DNA of 64,000 nt from Stomorhina lunata (lineage: Eukaryota; Arthropoda; Insecta; Diptera; Rhiniidae), in contig OW121744.1 of the NCBI GenBank assembly GCA_933228675.1, forward strand, positions 22,792,036 to 22,856,035, written 5' to 3'. Shown here one piece after another: positions 12,165 to 23,255 of this stretch (positions are counted from its first letter, which is position 1; every line of letters starts with the position of its first letter). The position numbers and the translations under genes were made by a program. The notes below the pieces were generated by a model. It saw nothing but the letters and a program-made list of their open reading frames with translations. It did no database searches and was not told the DNA's origin.

Positions 12165-12635
12165 TATGTTTTAGTACAGCATGTGTAACTACAGCATGAT
12201 TCATATAAAGTATAAGTGTAACAAGAGCATGATTAATATAAAGTATGTGTGTAAATACAGCATAAACCATATAAAGTATATATGTAACAACAGCATGTTT
12301 AATATAATGTATATGTGTAACTACAGCATGTTTCATATAAAGTATAAGTGTAACAAGAGCATGATTTATATAAAGTATATGTGTAAATACAGCATAATCC
12401 ATATAAAGTGTATATGTAACAACAGCATGATTAATATAATGTATATGTGTAACTACAGCATGTTTCATATAAAGTATAATTGTAACAAGAGCATGACTCA
12501 TATAAAGTATATGTGTAATTACAGCATAATCCATATAAAGTATATATGTAACAACAGCATGAATAATATAATGTATATGTGTTACTATAGCATAATTAAT
12601 ATAAAGTATATGTGTAACTACAGCATGGCTCATAT
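12165..12635. repeat. 33-bp tandem repeat with a four-unit higher-order period
   Basis: About 14 units resemble tgtaactacagcatg + attcatataaagtataag. Units alternate as A (gtaactacagcatg), B (gtaacaagagcatg), C (gtaaatacagcata) and D (gtaacaacagcatg with ataatgtatatg), so the longer period is 132 bp. Because 33 is a multiple of three, long open frames exist on both strands (12181-12645 plus, 12112-12663 minus). They are a consequence of the period, not evidence of a gene. Confidence 0.9.
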
Positions 12636-13074
12636 CGATCAATAGATTTATTCTGGACACCAACCATTGTTATGTATAGTTTTCAATAATTCTCCAATTA
12701 TATTTGCATTCAAGTGGTTATATCTTTCACTATTAAAGGTGGGGTTCGTTTGAAACCAAAATTTGATTTCTCTGAATTATACCGTTTAAAATGTTTGTCA
12801 TTTCATGTCCGTGTAAAGTTTGCAATTAATGTACAGGGGGATTTAAACACTATGAAAGATGATCACTATAGAATTTGGCCCAAATCGTGTACATACTTAC
12901 CACGGGACAGACTATCTGGAATAAAGGTACCTCAATGAAATTCAGAACGATTTATGTATGAATTGGCTCCTATACCTACAAATAACGCCCTTAAGTATTT
13001 TTTTCACTGTCGCAATCTTTAGTCCGATCATAACACTTTGTGTATCGGTTCGGTATCGAATCCTAAATATATTT
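12636..13074. other. Non-repetitive spacer, nothing firm
   Basis: The segment around 12715-12935 reads like part of a dispersed element (gaccgaaacc-like, cgggacagac, ctcaatgaaattc), but there is no second copy in the window to confirm it. Confidence 0.3.
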
Positions 13075-13775
13075 TTATCGAAATTTTTTTCCATAGACAA
13101 AATTTTTTTTTATAGAAAAATATATTCTTCTTTAGAAAATTATTATTAAAAAAAAATTTTTAGAAAATTTTTCTAGAGAAAAATATTTTTTAGAAAATTT
13201 TTATTAACAAAAATTTTTCGATAGAAAAATTTTTTTATAGAAATTTTTTTTCAGAAAATTTTTCGATAGAAAAATATTTTTTTAAATTTTCACAGAAAAA
13301 TATTTTTATCGAAAAACTTTATTTACCAAAAAAAAAAATTTATTGAACAATTTTTTAAAGAAAAATTTTCTATATCAAAAATTATTCTATAGCAAAATTT
13401 TTCGTCAAAAATTTTTTTAAAAAAAAAATTTTATAGAAAAATTTCTATAGAAAGATTTTCTATAGAAAAATTTTTGATGAAAAAATTTCTATAGAAAATT
13501 TTTGATGAAAATATTTTCTATAGAAAAATTTTTGATGAAAAAATTTTCTTTAGAAAAATTTTTGATAAAAGAAATTTTTATGAAAAAAATTTCTATAGAA
13601 AAATTTTTGATGAAAAAATTTTCTTTTAAAAAATTGTTGATTTCGATGGAAAATATTTTAAAGAATAAACTTTCTATAGAAAAATTTTTTATGAAAAAAT
13701 TTTCTAGAAAAACTTTTCACGAAAAAATTTTCTATAGACAAATTTTTAATGAAAAAATTTTCTAAAAAGGTTTAT
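13075..13775. repeat. Degenerate left shoulder of the gatga satellite
   Basis: Irregular 28-31 bp units are built from tttttctatagaaaaat and attgatgaaaa words, becoming more regular towards 13440-13770. Confidence 0.75.
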
Positions 13776-13915
13776 CAAAATTTGGGACATCAAACATTTA
13801 ATTAAAAAGTTTTACTGTAGTGTATTGCACTAAGAATCCCAATTTATTACAATTATTTATTATTGTAATAAATAGTTTTTTGATAAAACCAAAAAATGTT
13901 GGTAGGGAAACCAAC

Positions 13916-15545
13916 ATAGAAAAATTTTTGATGAAAAATTTTCTATAGAAAAATTTTTGATGAAAAATTTTCTATAGAAAAATTTTTGATGAAAAATTTT
14001 CTATAGATAAAATTTTTGATGAAAAATTTTCTATAGAAAAATTTTTGATGAAAAATTTTCTATAGAAAAATTTTTGATGAAAAATTTTCTATAGAAAAAT
14101 TTTTGATGAAAAATTTCTATAGAAAAATTTTTGATGAAAAAATTTCTATAGAAAAATTTTTGATGAAAAATTTTTGATGAAAAATTTTCTATAGAAAAAT
14201 TTTTGATGAAAAATTTTCTATAGAAAAATTTTTGATGAAAAATTTTCTATAGAAAAATTTTTGATGAAAAATTTTCTATAGAAAAATTTTTAATGAAAAA
14301 TTTTCTATAGAAAAATTTTTGATGAAAAATTTTCTATAGAAAAATTTTTGATGAAAAATTTTCTATAGAAAAATTTTTGATGAAAAATTTTCTATAGAAA
14401 AATTTTTGATGAAAAATTTTCTATAGAAAAATTTTTGATGAAAAATTTTCTATAGAAAAATTTTTGATGAAAAATTTTCTATAGAAAAATTTTTGATGAA
14501 AAATTTTCTATAGAAAAATTTTTGATGAAAAATTTTCTATAGAAAAATTTTTGATGAAAAATTTTCTATAGAAAAATTTTTGATGAAAAATTTTTGATGA
14601 AAAATTTTCTATAGAAAAATTTTTGATGAAAAATTTTCTATAGAAAAATTTTTAATGAAAAATTTTCTATAGAAAAATTTTTGATGAAAAATTTTCTATA
14701 GAAAAATTTTTGATGAAAAATTTTCTATAGAAAAATTTTTGATGAAAAATTTTCTATAGAAAAATTTTTGATGAAAAATTTTCTATAGAAAAATTTTTGA
14801 TGAAAAATTTTCTATAGAAAAATTTTTGATGAAAAATTTTCTATAGAAAAATTTTTGATGAAAAATTTTCTATAGAAAAATTTTTGATGAAAAATTTTCT
14901 ATAGAAAAATTTTTGATGAAAAATTTTTATAGAAAAATTTTTGATGAAAAATTTTCTATAGAAAAATTTTTGATGAAAAATTTTCTATAGAAAAATTTTT
15001 GATGAAAAATTTTCTATAGAAAAATTTTTGATGAAAAATTTTCTATAGAAAAATTTTTGATGAAAAATTTTCTATAGAAAAATTTTTGATGAAAAATTTT
15101 CTATAGAAAAATTTTTGATGAAAAATTTTCTATAGAAAAATTTTTGATGAACAATTTTCTATAGAAAAATTTTTGATGAAAAATTTTCTATAGAAAATTT
15201 TTTGATGAAAAATTTTCTATAGAAAAATTTTTGATGAAAAATTTTCTATAGAAAAATTTTTGATGAAAAATTTTCTATAGAAAAATTTTTGATGAAAAAT
15301 TTTCTATAGAAAAATTTTTGATGAAAAATTTTCTATAGAAAAATTTTTAATGAAAAATTTCTATAGAAAAATTTTTGATGAAAACTTTCTATAGAAAAAT
15401 TTTTGATGAAAAATTTTCTATAGAAAATTTTTGATGAAAAATTTTCTATAGAAAAATTTTTGATGAAAAGTTTTCTATAGAAAAACTTTTGATGAAAAAT
15501 TTTCTATAGAAAAACTTTTGATGAAAAATTTTCTATAGAAAATGT
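13916..15545. repeat. 29-bp satellite array, gatga type
   Basis: About 55 copies of a 29-bp unit, TTTTCTATAGAAAAA plus TTTTTGATGAAAAA, follow each other with very few differences. Occasional partial units occur (for example near 14165 and 14585). The first half is a perfect palindrome. The two partial-unit events are about 420 bp apart and are followed by the same variant (tttaatgaaaaa), suggesting duplication of multi-unit blocks. Confidence 0.95.
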
Positions 15546-16580
15546 AGAAAATTTTTCGATATAAAAGCTTTTCTATAAAAAAATTTGTTGATATATAAAA
15601 ATTTTTCTATAGAAAACTTGTCGCTATAAAAATTTTTCTACAAAAAATTTTTCTATATAAAAATTTTTCTATAGAAAATTTTTAGATATACAAATTTTTC
15701 GATATAGAAATTTTTCTATAGAAAATTTTAAGATATACAAATTTTTCAATATCGAAATTTTTCTATTGAAAATGATTTTTATATCAACATTTTTCTATAG
15801 AAAATTTTTTTATATCAAAATTTTTCTATAGAAAATTTTTCGATATAAAAATTTTTGATATAAAAATGTTTCTATAGAAAATTTAACGATATAAAAAATT
15901 TTCTATAGAAAATTTTTTTGATATCAAAATTTTTCTATAAAAAATGTTTCGATATAAAAATGTTTCTATAATATTTTTCTATATATATTTTTGACGAAAA
16001 ATTTTATGTAGAAAAATTTTTGATGAAAAATTTTCCATAGAAAAATTTTTGATGAAAAATTTTCCATAGAAAAATTTTTGATAAAAAATTTTCCATAGAA
16101 AAATTTTAGATGAAAAATTTTCCATAGAAAAATTTTTGATGAAAAATTTTCTATAGAAAAATTTTTGAAAAAAAAATTTTCTATAGAAAAATTTTTGATG
16201 GAAAAAATTTCTATAGAGAAATTTTTGATGAAAAAATTTTCTGTAGAAAAATTTTTGGTGAAAAAAATTTTCTATAAAAAAAATTTTGATAAAAAAATTT
16301 TCTATAGAAAAAATTTTGATAAAAAAATTTTCTATAAAAAATTTTTTGATAAAAAAATTTTCTATAAAAAATTTTTTGATAAAAAAATTTTTGATGAAAA
16401 ATTTTTGATGAAAAATTTTGTATAGAAAAAGTAGAAAAATTTTTGATGAAAAATTTTCTATAGAAAAATTTTTGATGAAAAATTTTCTATAGAAAAAGTA
16501 GAAAAATTTTTGATAAAGAAATCTTCTATAGAAAAATTTTCGATGAAAAAATTTTCTACAGAAACATTTTTGATAAAAAA
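15546..16580. repeat. Degenerate right shoulder of the gatga satellite
   Basis: Units first change to a gatata-word type (ttttctatagaaaatttttcgatataaaa) and then return to the gatga type with a ccatag variant. Homogeneity is low. Confidence 0.8.
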
Positions 16581-17500
16581 ATTAATTGTTTAAAATTACG
16601 GGCAACACCAGTTCCTCCAATCATCCCCGTTTTGAATTAAAACTCACTTTTTTAATTAATTTTTTACAATTTTTATTTAAACCAGTTACAAATTCTTTTT
16701 TTTTTTGTGTTTTATTGTTTTTATTTGGTATTTATTTTATTAATTTTTTTTCAATTAATTTTTTACTGATTCTACAGGTGTCATTATTAATTAATTAATT
16801 ATTCATTTATTTAATTATTTAGATTTTCTCTTTTAATTTGTTGTTTCTTTTCAACAATAAACATTTTAAAGTTTTTATTTTATTTTTTCCTTTTTACTTA
16901 AAATTAATATTTGTAATAAATATTTGTCGATTTATTTAAATTTATTTGCAGCATTTTTTTTTTCAAAATCTTAAATTTATATTCAGTTTAATTTTTTTGT
17001 TATTTATTTTTGTTGCTTGTAAAAGTTTTTACTTTTTTCTCTCTGTAATGTGACAAAAGTTACAATTTGATTCGATTTTTATTGATATTTATGTTGATTT
17101 TGAAATTTGATAACTTTTAGTTGAAATTTCGGTATTAATTTCAAATATCATTTGATTTTTTTTTTCAATTTTTCAAAAAGTCTTTAAAATTTTTAATTAA
17201 ATTTGAGAGAGAGTTTGATAGAAAATATAATTTATTTATTAATTTAGAATTTGACTTTTTCTCGTTCTTTTCAAAACTCAATTTTAATTAAAAATTTCTA
17301 AGTTTAGCTATAAATTATTTGTAATAGATTTTTTGTTGTCGTGTTTTACGTATTAAAATTATTTTAAAAATTCTATTTTTTTTTTATATTATTTCAATTA
17401 TTTTATAGTTTTCATTAGTTTTATTAAGCCATTTCCAATTCTATGTAAGAATTTTTCAATTATATTTCAGAGTTTAAAAAATCATAATTTTTTTTATCTA
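16581..17500. other. T-rich spacer between satellites
   Basis: This is homopolymer-rich T/A sequence without genes or obvious elements. The open frame at 16586-16798 is Phe/Leu-rich and has no recognisable domain. Confidence 0.45.
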
Positions 17501-20420
17501 TAGAACAATTTTTATATAACAATTTTTCTTTCAAAATTATTCAATATAAAAACTTTTATATCAAAAATTGTTTGATATGAAAATTTTTCTATACCAAATT
17601 TTTAAAAAAAATTTTCTTTAGAAAATTTTTCTATGGAAAATTTTTTGATATCAACATTTTTTTATAGAAAACTTTTCGATATCAAAATTTTTCTATCGAA
17701 AATTTGTCGATTAAAAATTTTTCTATAGAAGATTTTTCGATGTCAAAATTTTTCTATAGAAAATTTTTTAATAACAAAATTTTTTTATAGAAAATTTTTC
17801 GATATCAAAATTTTTCTATAGAAGAATTTTTGATATCAAAATTTTTTATAGAAAATTTTTTGATATCAAAATTTTTCTAAAGAAATTTTTTAGATACAAA
17901 AATTTTTCTTTAGAAAATTTATTTGATTTAAAAATTTTTCTATTGAAATTTTTTCGATTTAAAAATTTTTCTATAAAAATTTTTTCAATTTAAAAACTCT
18001 TATATAGAAAATTTTTTGATTTAAAATTTTTTCTATAGAAATTTTTTGATACAAAAATTTTTCTTTAGAAAATTTTTTGATATAAAAATTTTTCTATAGA
18101 AAAGTTTTTGATTTAAAATTTTTCTTAAGAACATTTTTCGATACAAAAATTTTCTATAGGAAATTTTTTTACTTAAAGCTTTTTTTAAAAAAAATTTTGG
18201 ATATCAAAATTTTTTCTAAAAGATTTTTTTTAAATTTTTGAAAATTTTTCTATACAAGATTTTTCGATATCAAAATTTTTTATAGAAAATTTTTTATAGA
18301 AATTTTTTGAATACAAAAATTTTTCTTAGAAAATTTATTTGATTTAAAAATTTTTCTATAGAAGATTTTTCGATATCAAAATTTTTTATAGAAAATTTTT
18401 TGATATCAAAATTTTTCTATAAAAATTTTTTGGATTCAAAAATGTTTCTTTAGAAAATTTATTTGATATAAAAATTTTTCTATAAAACTATTTTCGATTT
18501 TAAAATTTTTCTATAGAAAATTTTTTGATTTAACATTTTTTGATATCAATATTTTTATATAGAAAATTTTTCGATATAAAATTTGTCTATAGAAAATTTT
18601 TGATATCAACATTTTTCTATAGAAAATTTTTCGATATAAAAATTTTTCTCCAGAAAATTTTTCGATATAAAAATTTTTCTTTAGAAAATTTTTAATTTTT
18701 TTTTCACATTTTTTTATAAAAAAAATTTTCTATAAACAATTTTTTGACATCGAAATTTTTCTATCAAAAACTTTTCGATATTAAAATTTTTCTATAGAAA
18801 ATTTTTTGATATCAAAATTTTTATATAAAAATTTTTCGAAATAAAAATTATTCTATATCAAAATTTTTCGATATCAAAATTTTTTATAGAGAATTTTTCG
18901 ATATCAACTTTTTTTATAGAAAATTTTTCCATATCAAAATTTTTCTATAGAAAATTTTTGATATCATAATTTTTCTATAGAAAATTTTTCGATATCAAAA
19001 TTTTTCTATAGAAAGTTTTTCGATATCATAATTTTTCTATAGAAAATTTTTCGATATCAAAATTTCTCTATAGAAAATTTTTCAATATCAAAATTTTTCT
19101 ATAGAAAATTTTTCAATATCAAAATTTTTCTATAGAAAATTTTTAAATATACAAATTTTTCGATATCAAAATTTTTCTATCAAAATTTTTCTACAGAAAT
19201 TTTTTTTATATTAAAATTATTCTATAGAAATTTTTTCGATATAAACATTTTTGATATAAAAATGTTTCTATAGAAAATTTTCGATATAAAAATTTTTCTA
19301 TCGAAAATTTTTTTGATATCAAAATTTTTCTATAGAAAATTTTTCGATATAAAAATGTTTCTATAAAAAATTTTTCTATAGAAAATTTATCGATATAAAC
19401 ATTTTTTATAGATAATTTTTCGATATAAACATTTTTCTATAGAAAACATTTCGATATAAAAATTTTTCTACAAATAATTTTTCTATATAAAAATTTTTCT
19501 ATAGAAAATTTTTAGACATAACATTTTTTTTTTTATAAAATAAATTTATTTTATAATTATATCAAAGTTTTTTGAAATAAAAATATTTCGATGTAAAAAT
19601 TTTTCTATAGAAATTTTTTTGTTTAAAAATTTTTCCATGGAAAATTTTTCAATATAAAATTTTTCTATAGAAAATTTTTGGATATAAAATTTTCCTATAG
19701 AAAATTTTTGGATATAAATATTTTTCTATAGAAAATTTTTGGATATAAATATTTTTCTATAGAAAATTTTTGGATGTAAAAATTTTTCTATTAAAAATAT
19801 TTCGATACAAAAATTTTTCTATAGAAAATTATACGATATAAGTATTTTTCCATAAAAAAATTTTGGATATTTTTATTTAGAAAATTTTTGAATATAAAAA
19901 TTTTTCTATTAAAAATTTTTTCTATCAAAAGCTTTTCAATATAAAATTTTTTTATAAACAATTTTTGATATTAGCATTTTTCTATCAGAAATTGTTCGAA
20001 ATAAAATTTTTCTATAGAAAAGTTTTCGATGTCAGAATATTTATATTTTTTTCTATAGAAAATTTTTTGATATACAAATTTTTTTAGAGAAAATTTTTTG
20101 ATATAAAAATTTTTCAATATAAAAATTTTTATATGTAGATAATTTTTCAAATTGTTATAAAAAAATTTTCTTTAGAAATATTTTTTTTATATTAAAAAAT
20201 TTTCCATAGAGAAACTTTCATATCGAAAAATTTTCTATAGAAAAATTTTTATATCGAAAAATTTTGTAAAGAAGAATTTTATATTTTCTATAGAAAAATG
20301 TTTGTATTAAAATAATTTTCTATAAAATTTTTTTTTTATCGAAAAATTTGCTATAGAAAAATTGTTGCATCGAAAATTTTCTATTGAAAGAATTTTGTAC
20401 TAAAAAATTTTCGAAAGAAA
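17500..20420. repeat. Satellite, gatatc type (about 31-bp units, moderately diverged)
   Basis: Units resemble GAAAATTTTTCGATATCAAAA followed by TTTTTCTATA. Each unit contains two palindromic words, GATATC and TTTCTATAGAAA. The array is long but heterogeneous, with variants tcgatataaa, tttgatatcaa and ttggatataaa grouped in blocks. Confidence 0.9.
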
Positions 20421-20555
20421 TTAATTTTAGTTGAACCAGAATTTATGTTGATGGTCGTGGGTTCGAGTCGGGCTCAGGTTCATGTCATAAATTATTTTTT
20501 TAATTTATGATTTTTAAATTAGATGAATAAATTTTAGGAATACTGAAAAAACTAT

Positions 20556-20624
20556 GTGACACTTAGCAGTGTGGAATGCTGCATTTTCTGTCCCGCTACG
20601 GACTTCATCAGCACACTGTGTCAC
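20556..20624 (-). ncRNA. Hammerhead-ribozyme-like motif, left arm
   Basis: On the minus strand, CUGAUGA is at 20611-20605 and GAAA at 20588-20585. Stem II is GUCC/GGAC. After GAA comes a self-complementary stem III (AATGCAGCATT), then C17 at 20574, the predicted cleavage site. Stem I pairs CAGTGTG with CACACTG (7 bp) and, beyond a small bulge, GUGACA with UGUCAC (6 bp). Ends lie in stem I, that is a type I layout, the usual one in animal genomes. Odd feature: the first pair of stem II is A and A instead of G-C. Confidence 0.6.
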
Positions 20625-21093
20625 CAACTGTTAGATGCCAGTAGTTAAGATCATCTATTTAACTGAATTCTTAAGCGAAATTGAAAACGAGAATTATATT
20701 AACACTCATTTCTATTTCACCTATGACCATATGATCGATTCAGTTAGACGAACTTATCCACCATAGTTTTTTTCCTTTATGTTTTGTATTCCTATCCTTT
20801 ATTAATCTACATTTACTTTGTACTTTAACCAACTATCAGCTGGTAATGAAGACAAAGATTTTTGTTTTGACAAGTTTCTGTTTATTCTTTTACGTTAATG
20901 CAAATTTGAATTTAGTATCAGGATAGGAATACAAAACATAAAGGAAAAAAACTATGGTGGATAAGTTCGTCTAACTGAATCGATCATATGGTCATAGGTG
21001 AAATAGAAATGAGTGTTAATATAATTCTCGTTTTCAATTTCGCTTAAGAATTCAGTTAAATAGATGATCTTAACTACTGGCATCTAACAGTTG

Positions 21094-21162
21094 GTGACAC
21101 AGTGTGCTGATGAAGTCCATAGCGGGACAGAAAATGCAGCATTCCACACTGCTAAGTGTCAC
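21094..21162 (+). ncRNA. Hammerhead-ribozyme-like motif, right arm
   Basis: This is the mirror copy of the motif at 20556-20624, now on the plus strand. Stem I 5' strand is 21094-21106, CUGAUGA 21107-21113, stem II 21114-21129, GAAA 21130-21133, palindromic stem III to 21143, C17 at 21144 and stem I 3' strand 21145-21162. The only difference from the left copy is in the stem II loop, where a change does not affect pairing. Activity is predicted from the fold only. Confidence 0.6.
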
Positions 21163-21274
21163 ATAGTTTTTTCAGTATTCCTAAAATTTATTCATCTAAT
21201 TTAAAAATCATAAATTAAAAAAATAATTTATGACATGAACCTGAGCCCGACTCGAACCCACGACCATCAACTAA

Positions 21275-21345
21275 AAAATTTTCTATATCAAAAAGTTTTT
21301 ATATTGAAAGATTTTCTATAGAAAAATTTTTATCAAAAAATAACA
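21275..21345. repeat. Satellite fragment between two foldback elements
   Basis: A few units of the TTTTCTATAGAAAA family (aattttctatatcaaaaagtttttatattgaaa) separate the foldback elements at 20447-21271 and 21371-21630. Confidence 0.7.
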
Positions 21346-21370
21346 AAATAGTCGGGATGTAAATATTATT

Positions 21371-21630
21371 CAAAAAGAGGAGTATTCGCATTTCTGTTAC
21401 ATTTATTTATTAATGTAACAGACCAATTTATTGATAAAAAGCCCAAAAAATGTTTGCGGAGAAACCAAATTCCTCGACGCGTTTCGATGGTTGGTTAAGC
21501 CATCTCTTCACGTCGAGGAATTTGATTTCTACGCAAACATTTTTTGGGCTTTTTATCAATAAATTGGTCTGTTACATTAATAAATAAATGTAACAGATTT
21601 GGGATCAAATGCGAATACTTTTCTTTTTGA
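21371..21630. mobile_element. Short foldback element, CTGTTACATTTATTTATT family
   Basis: Arms 21371-21482 and 21511-21630 are inverted copies sharing ctgttacatttatttatt, gaccaatttattgataaa, ctcgacg and others. They flank a loop of about 28 bp. The left arm lacks the gatcccaaat block that the right arm has. Other members of the family are at 24811-25790 and 37799-38074. No coding. Confidence 0.8.
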
Positions 21631-21800
21631 AAAAATTTTATATTGAAAAATTTTTATAATGAACAATTTTCTATAGAAAACATTTTGTACTAAAAATTTT
21701 TATAGAAAATTTTAATAACGAAAAATTTTCTATAGAAAAATTTTTATATTAAATAATTTTCTATAGAAAAACTTTTATATCGAAAAATTTCAGAAAATTG
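21631..21800. repeat. Degenerate satellite fragment
   Basis: Several diverged units with ttttctatagaaaaa and tatat words continue the satellite interrupted by the foldback elements. Confidence 0.6.
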
Positions 21801-22590
21801 TGAAATCAAATAAGAAATTTCTAAAATATGATTGGGAAATTTTAAAATACAATTGGAAATGGTGTAGGTTTGTTTGAGTTGCTTTTGACTTTAAACTTTT
21901 TTTGATTTCATAGTAAACATTGACGTTTTTTTCGGTTTTTGTATTGATTTTTTTTTGTATTAAATTTGTTATTTTAAAATAGAGTTTCTGTTTTATTTTT
22001 GAAAAATGCTAAATATTTTTTTTGTTAATTTATTTATATTATTATGTGTTTTAAAGCTTTTTTTTAAATGTGTCTAGATTTTTTTTACCTTTAACTTACG
22101 CTTTTTTTCTCTGATTTATGTTTTTGACTTTGATTTTTGGTCAATTTTAGAATTAATTTGAATTTGTTTAAAATTTCTATTTAATGTTTAAATTTCTATT
22201 TTTGTTTTCAATTTATTATAATGTATTTAATTAATTAACTGGTGACAGGCACAATCTCTGCAAATTCACAACAATTATTATATTTAGTTTTTACTTTTGT
22301 TAATATAATTTTATTTTTTTGTTTCTTAAATTTTACAAATACTTTTTCCTGGCTTTTAAATAATAAATTAACAATTTTTTTACATGATTTTCATTAAATT
22401 GCTCTGTTCCATTACTAGTTTTTAGTTTCATATTAAAAAAAATAAAATAAAAAATATTTACTAGTAGAGGGAACAGAGCTATTAAAGTGCTAGATAAACA
22501 CAGGGTGACTGGAAAATATTTAAGTATTTGCATTCAAACAAGGTGCATTCAAAAAGGTAAGCCCCACCCAAAAGCTGATAATTTTACATT
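21801..22590. other. T-rich spacer, nothing firm
   Basis: No gene. Around 22400-22500 a short inverted pair, gctctgttcc / ggaacagagc, with tactagt / actagta could be a small hairpin or the edge of an old insertion. Confidence 0.35.
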
Positions 22591-22592
22591 TC

Positions 22593-22850
22593 TTTGAAAA
22601 TGAAGACGGCACAAATATTACGGTCAATGGAGATACCTATCTTACTATGATTACCGATTTTTTGTGCCCGCTTTTTATGTTATAGATGTGAACCATCAGA
22701 ATGGTGAAACTTGAAGTTTGATTATCCGAAATGGTGATGTCGTTTGGGTGCTGTGATTTGACACCGTCGAACTATTTTCTGAGGGGCGCTGGTAAAGACA
22801 AGTACTACGCCGTCAAACCAAACTGATCTCATTGACAAAGAAGAAGACTA
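22593..22850 (+). pseudogene. Tc1/mariner-type (IS630-like) transposase relic
   Basis: One plus-strand frame gives FENEDGTNITVNGDTYLTMI followed by TDFLCP, then after frame shifts IIRNGDVVW and CDLTPSNYFLRGAGKDKYYA. These are consecutive blocks of the DDE domain common in insect Tc1/mariner-type transposases (VNG..Y..M, then the RNGDV.W block, then CDLTP..YFLWG around the last catalytic acid). The second catalytic region (QQDGA-type block) is not visible. Stops and frame changes show that it is dead, and no intact terminal repeats were identified. Confidence 0.75.
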
Positions 22851-23255
22851 TATATTAGAAAGGAGCTTTCAATATTAAATATTGGTTTGACTCTGCAGAA
22901 ATTACCAGTTGATAGGCTTATTAGAAGAAGCTATACAATATAAGGACGTAAGAAACCAAAAATTTAAATGTTTTCTAAAGGGGAATAGTTTCGATTTTTT
23001 TTTCAGTCACCGTTTGTTTATTTGAGATTAAGATTTGAAATTTATTTAACAAAAATTTTATGTTTTGTTTTATTAAAATGTAAAAAAGCCTAATTGAAAC
23101 CTTTTGTTGCGGCAAATTATAATTTTTGGTATCGAAATATTTTATCAATTGTTTTTCAAATTAATACGCAATTTTCAAAATAATCAAAAATTAAAAAAAA
23201 ATCTAATAATGACCTTATAAACCCCTAAAAGTATGCAAAATGTAAATAAGGTTTA
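22851..23255. other. Non-coding spacer with one copy of the AAAGTATGC motif
   Basis: A clean plus-orientation instance cccctaaaagtatgcaaaa lies at 23222-23240. It is the left-most clear member of the dispersed motif described in the findings. Nothing else was recognised. Confidence 0.5.

Larger units (their letters stand above)
20447..21271. mobile_element. Foldback element with ~350-bp near-perfect arms
   Basis: Arms 20447-20797 and about 20923-21271 are inverted copies, with only one difference seen when read by eye (ctacgg against the complement of ccatag near 20598 and 21119). They enclose a loop of about 125 bp. The outermost part of each arm contains gggttcgagtcggg, which resembles a pol III B box. 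Each arm also carries a hammerhead-like motif (separate entries), so either transcribed strand would contain one. The element sits inside satellite DNA. Near-identity of the arms means recent formation or ongoing correction. Transcribed, it would form a long double-stranded hairpin. Confidence 0.85.

Noticed and set aside
12112..12663. 183-codon minus-strand and 154-codon plus-strand frames
   Set aside because: Both follow from the stop-free 33-bp period. Translation is purely periodic with no non-repetitive part.
13916..15545. CRISPR-like regular repeats
   Set aside because: The repeats are contiguous with no unique spacers, in a eukaryotic genome. This is satellite DNA.
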